Source of the DNA: Climacteris rufus
Lineage: Eukaryota; Chordata; Aves; Passeriformes; Climacteridae
Direction: 5' to 3'
DNA length: 64,000 nt
NCBI GenBank assembly: GCA_013398175.1
Contig: VZRZ01000394.1
Location: 497,309-561,308, forward strand
Position numbers and translations under genes: made by a program. This document shows, in pieces, positions 50,001-60,808 of the stretch. A model generated the notes under the pieces. That model was not told where the DNA came from. It saw only the letters and a program-made list of their open reading frames with translations, and made no database searches. The first letter of the stretch is position 1, and every line of letters begins with the position of its first letter.

Positions 50001-53000
50001 TCTTCATCCCCATCCTTTGCTTCTCCTGGACTTCAGCGGTGACTCTTGTCTGACTTGGTTTACCTGCATTGTAAACCCTCTAAGGCAGGGAATTAATTTC
50101 AGCAAGAACCAAGTGACCAGGGCTATAGAAAGCCATCCAGGGAAGCTAATTTTAAGATGAGAACTGATATCACTCCCGTTCTGTTGCCTGACATCCCTCC
50201 TCCTCTGCAAGACACATGGCACTGCCTCTTGCTTTCATGTGTGGCTTTAGAGCTATGTAAACAGATATTAGCAGAGTCTTATAAAATAATATTGCACAAT
50301 AGCCACGGGCCAGTTCACAGCTGCCCAAGAGTTCTGATTGCTTCCTGGATTCTTATGTTGTTCTTAGTGGAAAATTTCCATTGAAGCACTAGATGACAAC
50401 CTGAAGACAGGGAGGCTTCAGCAGCTCTGTAAATGTACAATGGAAGAAGCAATTTCTTACAAACCAATGCTAAAACCATCCTTCTAAAATCCTTCTCCTT
50501 TGACACAGTCCTGTGAAATTTTTGGTCTTTGATAACGGAAGAGAGTAAGACACTGGAGATCAGTGCTCAACAATGTCAAACCCCAAGGAAATGTGTGTCA
50601 AAAGACAAAGCTTCAGCAGTGCTGCAGAGATTCAAAAAAAGGGAGGAGAATTTCACACTGCAAAGCTTGTGAAACTTCCTATTTTCAGCACGATTCTTTC
50701 AAGAAGCCTTTCTTAAGAAGGCAGGCTTCCCTTTAAATGTATTTTTAGAGCAGGCTAAAATCTGTGGCATCTTTGCTGGGCGTGCTTCCCATCAACATTG
50801 CTGCAGGAATGTTGAGGGTAAAAACAATTTGATGGTCATATTAAAGGTGGAAATTGTTTCACTGTAGCTTCTCCTCTTCACAAACTACTCTTTACTTTTC
50901 TCGCCTCAGGCTTCATCTCTTCAGTAGTTATGCAGTGTGATTGAATTGTACATTTACTTCGACTAGAGGGAAAACACCACACAATTACTAAATCTTGATG
51001 CAGTAAACAGAATTCTGTGTCATGAATGTCTGGCACATCCAGTTATTTGTATTACTTGTATCTCCTCAATTAGGACCCCCAACACCAAGCTAAGCTTTGT
51101 CAGCTGCAATGCTTGGGAGGGGTAATGCAAGATGGTATCTGGAAACACAGGCAAGCTTTAACCAGTGATATAGCAGGTGTCATGGGCACCCAGTCCCTTA
51201 AAAACTAACACATTTGTGATTAGGTATGGTACAGCACCAATTTCTCTGCTTTCTGCCTGATGGCAGCAGGGGAGACAGAGCATTCTGTTTATGGTGTGTT
51301 TATGGATGGCTCTGCAAGCCGTTGTGCACTGCCAGATTATGAAAATAAACCCCTGTCTATGGGTGGGTCTCTTTACAACCTTTCCCTCAGCCCTTGCTTT
51401 AGTTCCCAAGCCAGAACTGAAACCACGGGGTAACAGATATGTGGGGCCTTTCGAACTTCAGCCATCTGGCTGGAGTCGGTTTCTTCAATTGCCTTCTGCT
51501 CAGATCAGATTTAGGGATGGACATGGGAACTCTTTATGTGCTGGGAAACGTTTTCAACTTCTGTCAGCATCTGACATCCACAGGGGAAATAAGCAGTAGA
51601 AAAGGCACAGTAAGTTAATGCCTGTTCCTAACTCTTGAGGCATCTGGCCTCCCAGTCCAATCCAAATTGTAACTCAGTGTGACAATCCACTCATTACTGC
51701 CACTAATAAGAATATAAGCCCAGAGTCAGTCTGGTTTTGACACACACACTTTTCAGACACCGAATGCTGAGTTTTTCCCTATGGATTGCAATTCCAGAAC
51801 AGGAGGGGTCACTCATTCACTAACTGTTATATGGATCCATATCCTAGGATGTCTCTTGGCTAGGATCCTGCTAGAATGACTGGTCTCCACTGTGCTGCCA
51901 ACTTTCATAAAACAATACAGATGGCAATATTTATGCTTGTTGAGTGGTCTTTGAAATGAATATGAGAGTAGCACCGGCTTTCACACATTTTACAGTTCCA
52001 CTCCTAAAACCAGCACTTAGCTCTTGCTCAGTCAGAGCTTTCCCTGCTTTCCACGGCATCCCTGTCTTAGCACAGACTCCTCAATTTTGCCCCTGAGCAA
52101 GATGTTTGATAACAGACTTGCCGTGTTCCTAAGGAGCATCAACAGTTTTGTGTAGTTCTAAGCACAGGTGGATCTGGATCTTACACGCTAGAGATGTTCA
52201 GCTCTGGATCCACCCTTATGATTTGAAGCATCCAAAATGTAGACCGAGTCCTTCTCTTGGGAGATATCAGGCAAATTCTGGACTCACAGGGCTTTGTGCA
52301 GTCTTGATTTGTCTCAACATATATCCACCACTAAATAAGGGGACATAACAGAAGAAAGAGTCTCTTCTCCTAAGAAGCCTGCCTTGTAATGGAAGTTAAA
52401 TGAATGACATCACTATGTGGGAGGAAAAAAGCTTCACTCAGGGGAAGAAACTCAAAAGTAGGTCTTCAGTTTTTGTGGGTACTTTGGAATGAATGAGAGT
52501 GATGTCAGATGTAATATAACACTGGAGTGGAAAGCCTAACAGAAAAAGACACAGCTACGCTGCACTGGCTTGTTCTAGACATGAGCTATCCATTAAAAGT
52601 AAGTCAAAACCCTTAGCTTAATTTTGCACATATGCCATACCAGCCCCCGGCCTCTCTCTGGGCATTTCAAAGCTGTAAGAGCAAATTTGTCTTCTCTGAA
52701 AGTATCTCCCCCCTGGAGGCAAAGGCACTGTGTGCACAAGAGCACTGGTAGCTTCCAGCAGCTTCCAAACACTAACAGTTCTTTGTAAAAATCCCAGATG
52801 AAGTCTGAAGCTCCCAAACTGCCATAATCTTCATGAAAACTTTTCTAATCTGGTCCAGCCATGTGGAAGCCAACTGGCTGCCAAAAAATGCCATCATTTG
52901 CTATTTGTGGGTAATTCACTGTAGCATTGAGTTCAGAAGGTGAATGTGACAGAGCTGTACAGGGATTAGTCTGGTCTCTGACAGAAAGCACCCCCTGGGC

Positions 53001-53409
53001 ACACTCCAGAGGAAACGGATGGCTCTCCGGTGAGGAAATGAGTGTTCTCCCTCCAGGCTGCTGGCTCAAACGGGTTATCCTGGCAGAAACAGGGCTTTGT
53101 TCTGCTGCACTACCCAGCTTGGACTTTCCAGTTCAAAGCCCACAAGTGAAAGTGTGAAGACATAACATCTGACCTTGCCCTCATACAACATTTATTTTGT
53201 GGGCAACTGTGGGTGTCAGTGTGGCTACTACTTGCTTACACTTGTGTGAGAAGAGTTTGCAAAGCCAAAGAGCTCAAAAGAAGACTCTGTGAAAGTGTTT
53301 GTTTGCCCACAGGTGTTTGTGAGAAACTGACAGACTCACTTCCTGGCCTCCAGGAAACAGGTTGTCTGTAGCTGTATCCCAGGGGAAGGGTTTGCCATCA
53401 GGCACTTAC

Positions 53410-53502
53410 CTGACACAAAAATACAAAACAACCGGTCCTGACTTTTTGGGGAAGTCATGTTCCAGCACCCGGCGGTCCAGCTGAAGCCAGTTCAAGTGTC
53501 CC
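53410..53502 (-). CDS. FRMD4A: FRMD4A internal exon, end of FERM F1 lobe (split T32, residues 33-62, split R63)
   Basis: This 93-base exon starts with G, which completes ACG (Thr) from the exon at 60714-60808. It reads GHLNWLQLDRRVLEHDFPKK then SGPVVLYFCV and ends with AG, the first two bases of an Arg codon. The acceptor is CTTGCCAG and the donor is GTAAGTG. The sequence is the C-terminal part of the ubiquitin-like F1 lobe, including the LNWLQLDRRVLEHDF stretch and the VVLYFCVRFY strand that leads into F2. Phase continuity on both sides and an uninterrupted reading frame make this a secure exon. A 12.8 kb intron follows it. Confidence 0.94.
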
Positions 53503-54149
53503 CTGGCAAGAGAAGAGACAGTTTTGAGCCTGGCACCGAAGAGGTTTCTCACTCCTCACAGCAATGAGGTCTGAGGTGTTACAAAATGTGAACCAAAATG
53601 TGTGCTATTTGCCCTGGACTATTGCATGATATTTGAAAAACACACAATAAATGTTTGAGGAGCAGAGGCGATATCATCCTGGCAGTGTTTCAGTCTGGGA
53701 ATCGAACTGCTAAAGTTCAATCTGTCAGGGTGAAAGCTGGCAGCACTGAGCAATCAGGACAGCCCAAAATGTTATAAGCTTCACCTTTTTATTATAGGCC
53801 CCTGGAGCAGTTGTATCATTAAAAGTCTGTCAAGATTTTCATTAGAAATCCTTACGGTTAAGAGTTTCCACGACACCTGCAGTATTTCACTCAGGGCTAA
53901 ACCTGACTCTACAGCCTCAGACAGTTTATTTACCACCCACATGTCTGCAATAGCCTCTCTAGGTTTGCCCAGCCCTCGTTTTACCTTCTTCAGAGAGCTC
54001 TTGAAAAACAGCTGCTCCATGAAGCGTTCCAGCTCCAATTACCACATGCTGCTTTTCTTTTGCCTAGATGGTACCTGTCATTGTTATTTTCTCCTATAAT
54101 TTATCCATTCGTGCCTTGCTGCTGGAAGCTTTCCTGGGCAGGAGCTCTG

Positions 54150-54400
54150 TTCTTTGTCATGTTCCCCACATTGTAGAGCGCTGTGTGTGCATGAGAGGTA
54201 CTTTATAAATACCATTATTTGTATTACAGGGGCATCTCACTCCCCAGCTGAGATAAAGGCCCTGTTAAATTAGGCACTGTGGAAATACCTAGGGTACAAT
54301 TCAGGCCCCACTGAAGCTGGCCAGAATTTTGCCTTCAGTGATGCTAGGGCTGCATCCTGTGAGCTTTCGGCTGTTGATTTCAGTCAGACCAGATTTCACC
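54150..54400. repeat. Possible ancient SINE/LINE-derived repeats
   Basis: The segment CACATTGTAGAGCGCTGTGT and the later GTACTTTATAAATACCATTA with TTTGTATTAC resembles the tails of old L2/CR1-L3-type retroposons (AGCGC ... AATACAAATAATA). About 100 bases on, CCACTGAAGCTGGCCAGAAT and TTGATTTCAGTC recall the other old amniote repeat suspected at 8460. Both assignments are from memory and low in certainty. Confidence 0.35.
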
Positions 54401-55320
54401 CAGAGGGAGAGGCAGCCCTTGCCTTCAGTATTCTGCTGTCTAGACAAGCACAGGGAGAGAGAATTGAAATGATTTGGGGGAGAATCTTGCAGCAAATACA
54501 GCAGGAAATGGAACTCAGATGTCCTGAGCTTTATTCCAGTGCCTATTCACCAGCTCATGCTAATCCTCAAGAATAATTTTTCATTCTACTGAAATGAAAA
54601 AAAGGCAGAAGAAGAGCCTGCTTTTTAAAAAAATCCATTAAATTGACTTCTAGAATTGCCACAAGCCTTAGCAATGTACCCTGTGTACAGCAAACACACT
54701 CAGCTTTCACAAGGGTTTGCATGCGCATGAGCTTTGGGCAACTGAGAAGCCCCTTTGGAAAGTAAACAATGACATCCCTGTAGCAATTTAGCTGGATTTA
54801 CAGCTCCCCCACTCCATCTTCCATAGAAAAATAAATAAAGGGGAAAGTAGCAGTTTCAGGAGGCTTCGAATCACCTGGGTCCAGTTGGAATTTCTGCACT
54901 GCTTCCCTGGCTTACATAGGTGCAGCAGAGGATGGGCAGCTCAGGGCCCTGCCCGCCCAGGCAGCCATAGGCTGCCCTGGAGACCAGCTGGGACATTGTG
55001 TGTGCCCACCTCAGCACAGCGCCTTGAACAAAGGGATTCAAAATGACAATCATCACTCCTGTGGGTTCAGGATCAGAACATCTCAAAAGAAGCTCTCCTC
55101 AAATTCTGCCATGTAGAAGTCAGGCATTCAGTTTAAGCAGCCTTTGCATATGTTTTGCTAAAGTACCAAGTCTCAACTAGGTACAAGTGATATATGTGGA
55201 GCTGGAGACTTTTCAGACTCACCCTGGACATCTTTGGTGTATAAAGGGATCAAACCCTATTTTATCCCCTGCTCTAGACATCTGTGTGTTTCTCTCCAAG
55301 CAATTCTAACTTTCAGACAG

Positions 55321-55385
55321 TTTTTTCTCTAAATAAAGTTTTTAAATAATTTTTTTCTCTTTTTTTTTTTTTTTTTTTCCTTCAG
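55321..55385 (+). repeat. Long pyrimidine tract ending TTCAG|GTAAAG
   Basis: An interrupted T-rich tract with an 18-T run at 55361-55378 ends CCTTCAG and is followed at once by GTAAAG. On the plus strand this looks like a 3' splice site fused to a 5' splice site, but FRMD4A is read from the other strand. Confidence 0.8.
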
Positions 55386-58369
55386 GTAAAGGGCAGCCTG
55401 AACTGTGTATTAGGGGCACAGATTTAGTGGCAATGTGACTGCTGGAAAGGGGTGATATAATGCTGGTTTTCAAGCCAAACTTCATATGTCTCTGTTGCAG
55501 TACAGGGGCTCATGGCAAGTCTGCCCAGCCTGAGATTAGGCTGAGGATGGCCATGTTAACTTGTCTGGATATAGGGACTAACTGGTCTTGCTCTGGACAG
55601 GATAAATAGATGGGCATGCAGCACCATGTGGGGGATCTCCTTCATTCATTTCTGCTGCTGGGATCTTAGTGTGGGATCCCTGCGTCACTCCCTGTTCAGC
55701 ACAGATTTGTATTTTAACAAGGTTTGGTTTTTAGAAGGCAGGTGTTCCAGGCTGTCAGAAAAAAATCCCCATTGAAAGATTCTCAGCCTAGGCACTAAAA
55801 AAATTAGAGGTATCTAAATTTCCTGCTGCACCCCTTCTTGAAATCTGTAATTGTACCTGTTATTTTTGTCATGAAGAGCTGTTATGGTTCTTTTAACAGG
55901 ACTCAGGACGGCTGAAATCAGCGGTGAAGGCCACAGTTACACATGGGCATTGAAAATAGCCATGCTCACCCATTCCTACCCAAAGCACAGCCTGAGCATT
56001 TACCACGTAGACCACAGTACAAAACACTGTCAGAGCAAGGAAAAGCCACACTAAGCCTGACATCCTATCCTGAACCTGTCCAATTCCATTTGTATCGCAA
56101 CGCAGCCACCAGCAGCTGATGGTGTTACACACCAGATCCCACCGAGGGCGAGTTGTTGACAATGGACTTACTGTCTACCTGTGTTTATTCAACAGCAATG
56201 TCTGGGTTTGCCTAACATGTACAAGGAAGGGTTGAAAAGCCATGGTGCACAGCACAATAAATCACTTCAAGATATTTCTTATTTTGAAAAGACTTGCTCT
56301 TTCCATTTTCATTGCATTTTAACTGGAGAAACTGGATGACATGATCACATATATAGATATGCATACTAGGTTCCACATTTATGTTGCACACGTACATGGT
56401 TCTGAGTACTGAATAACACATTTAATTGCCACCGAGTTTTTAGGTTGAAGAGTTTCATTAGTCTCATCTGCATGGAGCTTAAATCCAAAGCTCCTTCAGA
56501 GGAAGAAGGTCACTTAAATCCCTGCCAGGAGCTAACTGCTCACTGTACTCAATTACTACTTACAGTCTTTCATCGCTGAGGGCTTCTGCACTGCAGATTG
56601 TCACCTAACTCCTTGTTTTCAAGTGTGCATGTGTGGCAAGTAGAGAACAGGAACAGTGAACAGTCACTGGTATCTGCCTGTGAACGTGGTCTATCAGGGA
56701 GCCAAACCCTGATGCCGTTGCACCACAAAACGCTTTGCTCTGGAATCTGTCTTCCTGTTGTCAGCAGAACTATTCATGGAGCACAATCCCATGTAAGACA
56801 GGGAAAAGTATGGGCGTATAACCCCAGGCATGTAGTAATCCTGACAGTTTTCATGGACCAATTTAGGCAGCTTGCACTGGGATCCCATTCATACATGCCT
56901 GTGTCTAGCTGGATTTCCTTCACGGTTCAATTTAGAGACATAAAGTAGCATTTGTTTCATTATCACCATTGATTTGTTCATTCGGGTATTTCTGTCAGTG
57001 TATTCACAAATAATAGTGCAAACAGTTTGGGGGGACCTACAGGGAGGTTGAATATTGGAAGCCAGATAATTTTCCTCTTTTGGTTATACTCATGTTGGCA
57101 GTTAAACTGGTGTGTCAATAACAACCATGTAATCGCTTTTAGGAAAAGAAGCTGGGTCCATTTAGGTTACAGGCTGAGTATGGATTTTGGTGCCCAGGAT
57201 CCATACTGTCAATTGTGCACAGTAGTTCTGGTTTCTTTTCTAAGTAAAGAGTGGCACATCAATGAGTACTTTGCCTCCAGGTGGTTCTGTTTATACAGTT
57301 TTACTGCTTAGTGTCCAGTTTTCTGAAAAGTGGATCCACATTGATTTGAGTTATAAAGGTATTTGGACCAATAAACCAGCTCACACCCCTTCAGTGTCAC
57401 ACTCATTTTGAATTGAATGGACGTTGAGAAAGACCAATTCACGTAATAGGAACCATATAAACTATTTTATATTTCCATCAATCGCAACAGAAACAAAAAA
57501 CCCTTTAAGCTCACAGATTTTCTCAATTACCTTTGAGGGAGCTAAGAAGCTCAGGGAGCCATATGAGTTTAACGATACAAATTTTGCAGAGCAGTGGATT
57601 TGGTGATAAAGGAACTGGTCTAGTGCCAGAGCAGGACATTTTTCTGAGAGTTGCACCCTTCTCTGGACCAGCTATTCAACCACGATGTGGGACACCTGCT
57701 CCCTCACTTGGGCTCTGCCACATGGCTGGAGGGTGGAAACGGGCTTCCCTCTAGTTCCCAGGGATGAGAGAGTATTCCAGGGAAGGGTGGTTCCCTGCTC
57801 TCCCGGTGCCATCCCTTTGGCCAAAGGGTCCTGGGCTCAGCAAGGGCACCCTCTGTCATTGTCTTACCATGTTAGTACAATCTCCAGCCCACATGTAACA
57901 CAAAAAATGGGGGCCTCAATGCCTTCCAGTTTTTATCATGTGTATTTGCCAGCTGAAGAAGCTGTTCTGCAGGTTCTCCTTTGGCAAGGGAGCAAAAGGC
58001 TTTGGGTTAGCTTTTGGCTGGACCCACGCAGACAGGGAGCTGTGGGCAAAAGCTGTTAGCTCGCCGTGCAGCAAGTGACTCAGATCTAAGGACAAGTGAG
58101 GGATATGGAAAACCTGCCCATGGCCCAGACGAGGATTCTGCAGTGAGCAGAAGGGTGATTCTGACCACTTGCTCTCAGTGAATTCTGGAGGAGCTGATAC
58201 CAAGGGAAATGGTGGTTAGTGGAGATTCATAACCAGCTGAACTACAAACCAAGCCCTTTCCCCATCCCTTTTCACTTTTAATCAAGCAGGATATTGCTCT
58301 TCTGGCTTCCTGTGAAGCTTGGCCCCTCATGCTGTACAGAAACACCCTTTTGACCTGTGCTCTCCCACA

Positions 58370-58640
58370 GTTAATGTCTCACGCTATAAAACGTTCCTGT
58401 GATCATTAAAATGGGAGGCGTTATTCTCCCCTCCGTAATAGTCTGACAATCTAATTTTAGTCACACTGAATGCAGTAATGACCCTATATTATCACAAGAA
58501 ACTATTAAGTTGCCAATGCAAAGGTTGTTCCTATTGATTTTCTTCTAAGGTTGTCATGATAGAGCACAACTAATGAATGGAAATCCCCAGTCCAAATAAT
58601 TTCTAAATAAATTACTCTCATAGAGCTTTTACTCTTAAAT
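58370..58640. promoter_or_regulatory. Candidate conserved non-coding element
   Basis: A repeat-free stretch with ATTAAAATGGGAGGCG, CAATCTAATTTTAGTCAC, ATTGATTTTC and CAACTAATGAATGG. The mix of homeodomain-like cores with intact CpGs (CACGC, AACG, GGCG, CCGT) in an otherwise CpG-poor intron suggests constraint. Not tested. Confidence 0.35.
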
Positions 58641-60039
58641 AGAAGAATTGATTTAATACTTTAGTGGCTTTTCTTCTTTCTGAACTTGCAATTTAGCCAA
58701 CCCCAGACTACATTTATGAACCAGGCTTGTTCTGTTTTAGCTGGTTATGAGTTCCCTTCAAGAATAGCAAATGGAAACTCAGTGGAGAGTGAAGAGAAGG
58801 GAGTCCCCAAGGGCTTGTGTCACAGAATTAAAGGGGTTTTTTTACACGCCTGGTCTGTGTCAGCTAAAGGGCTGTGTTAAGTGCCCTGCAAACACATATT
58901 AAGAGACTGTTTTTACTACTTTTTGAAGAAAGGGTAGTTTTCAAACTTCACATGGCAGGTGAAGATCTGTGGTATAGACAGCAAGTTGACATGGAACATC
59001 TATTTCCAAGACTCTGTCTTGGAAAGGCCCCATGTATGTCCTTTTGGTGGTGTTCAGTCAAATAAAATAACTGCTGTTCGTACCAACTCTATTCAAGCAT
59101 TTTTCAACTGAAGAGGAAATACTTTTGTCAAGGTTATTTTCACAGCACTGAAGAAGCTCAGAGCAAATGTCTGAGTAACTATGGGACAGCACAAGGGCTG
59201 CAGATCAGCTTCAGATGAGCTAGGACTTGCCTTGTTTCTGGGCTGCACTTCCTTGGTTGAATGAGGGTGTCCCAAAATCTTTAACCTGGGCTGGCTGAGC
59301 ATCTCCTAAACTGCACTCTATTCCCTCTGCAGGTCTGAAGGTGACCAAGTGAATGGTGTCATCCCCTAACCCTTTGAATCCTTCGTGGACAATGCACAAG
59401 CTCTGCCTTGACAACCTCTGTCAGTTTCTCACGCTTCCTCCCTTCGCTAACCAACATCTTTGCTCACACTGTTCTGAGTTAAACCTGGAAGTTCCAGGGG
59501 AGGCTGGGCTCTCTCTAATTGCAGACACCTCCTCATTAGCTTCCCTTGCACTCCCAGGGGAGCCCTGTGCCTGCTCAGCTGAACTGAGAGCTTGGGCTTG
59601 CTCAGCTGCTCTCTGGTTACAGTCTGACATGTGTCTTGTTTCTCACCTGTGCTCTTAGGACTGCTAAGGGAACATTTCCTCTCCTACAGGGACTGGCTTC
59701 CCTGCATGGCTTTCCTGCACCCCTCAGGCAGCACCCACTGAGTAACTTGCTCTCTCCAAGAATAAAGACTGTGGTAGGAGCAATTTCCTTCTCCTGCTTT
59801 GTAAAAGGCCAGTGCCTCCTGCTGTTCCTCCTTAGAGGATCAGTCTCATTAATTGGTGTTGGGTTGGAGATCTCCTACAGGGTTGAGCTACTCATGTCAT
59901 TGACTTGGGATGGATGCTGGGATCTCCTCTGATCCAGGTCCTGCTTCTGCACGTGCCTGTTGCTGAGTGTTCCTCCATCCTGCGAGCTGTGTCCTGAGAT
60001 GGCCTCAGGCTGTCCAAGGCAGGCACTTGCCAAAGGAAT

Positions 60040-60190
60040 TGACTTTGGAGGGGCGATTGCTGCTGAGATGAATGCGGATATGTTTGTGCAATTATCCACC
60101 AGCCTCTGATTACCCGATCCTGAATCATTATTCCAGCAGATGATTTACATTTCCCTGCCACTTCAGCAGGAGAGCGGAACTGGCTCATGA
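60040..60190. promoter_or_regulatory. Candidate conserved non-coding element near exon 60714-60808
   Basis: About 150 bases of non-repetitive sequence with preserved CpGs and dense transcription-factor-like words (TGTGCAATTATCCACC, TGATTACCCGATCC, GAATCATTATTCC, ACTGACTCAGC, the last AP-1-like). It lies about 500 bases downstream of the exon in the transcript. Function is inferred from texture only. Confidence 0.33.
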
Positions 60191-60713
60191 CAGCGATACC
60201 ACTGACTCAGCTGTTCGGGGGACACAGCAGCACTGGCTTGAAAATCTTGGTTTTCAGAATTATGTAAGTGTGGGAAGCCTCTTTCTGATTAATATACTAT
60301 GAAAAAACCTATTGCACACCAAGATGGAGTATGGTGGGTGTGCATACAAGACATAGTCCATATGCCAAGGACAGTGTAACTCCTGAGAGAAAACAGACAG
60401 CTGGAAAAATGTAGCAGGGACAGTGCAGTAGCACTGAGGGGTCACAGTCTAGGACTAATCATAGCCTTTGGCAGACCTTTAATGTTTCTCCAGTGCTAAT
60501 TTTATTCGTGTTGTTTAATCTGGGGGTAGATATGGCTTGTCTTGAGATGAAACCTCACATTTTGTGGTAATTTAGTTCATGCCTCCCTAGACGTTGCTCT
60601 AGAACCTTAGTGTACACAGTGTTTCTACACTGGTTGTTTTGCTTAGGACAAACCCACCAAGATTTTCTGTGATATAAGAGTTGCTGCTTAGGTCTTTGAT
60701 TTCTCACACTTAC

Positions 60714-60808
60714 GTTTCATCTGTGAATGCAATTCCAAAGTACTCCTTCTCCTTCAGATTGAAATGAGATGCCACCAAATCAAGCAACTCCTTGGCCAAA
60801 AGCTTCGG
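60714..60808 (-). CDS. FRMD4A: FRMD4A internal exon, FERM F1 lobe (fragment residues 1-31 and split T32)
   Basis: Read on the minus strand this 95-base exon encodes PKLLAKELLDLVASHFNLKE followed by KEYFGIAFTDE, then two bases (AC) of a split Thr codon. It is preceded by a TTTTTCAG acceptor and followed by a GTAAGT donor. The peptide matches the ubiquitin-like F1 lobe of the FERM domain of FRMD4A as I recall it, around residues 38-68 of the mammalian protein. FRMD4A is known as a cytoplasmic scaffold that links the PAR-3 polarity complex to the Arf6 activator cytohesin-1 at epithelial junctions. The exon that precedes this one (start codon and first F1 strands) is not in the 3.2 kb remaining to the window edge. 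The paralogue FRMD4B is the main alternative; downstream exons decide against it. Confidence 0.93.

Larger units (their letters stand above)
40634..53409 (-). other. FRMD4A: FRMD4A intron, 12.8 kb
   Basis: This intron opens with GTAAGTG and ends at CCCTTTCAG. It contains an A/C-rich then T-rich low-complexity block at 42170-42392, a 15-base T run at 43099-43113, and a candidate conserved element at 43800-44080. The longest open frame of the window (244 codons, minus strand, 47295-48029) lies here but has no recognisable domain and is not called. Confidence 0.85.
53503..60713 (-). other. FRMD4A: FRMD4A intron, 7.2 kb
   Basis: This intron opens with GTAAGT and ends at CTTGCCAG. It contains possible ancient repeats at 54150-54400, a long pyrimidine tract at 55321-55385, and candidate conserved elements at 58370-58640 and 60040-60190. 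No other gene was recognised. Confidence 0.87.
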
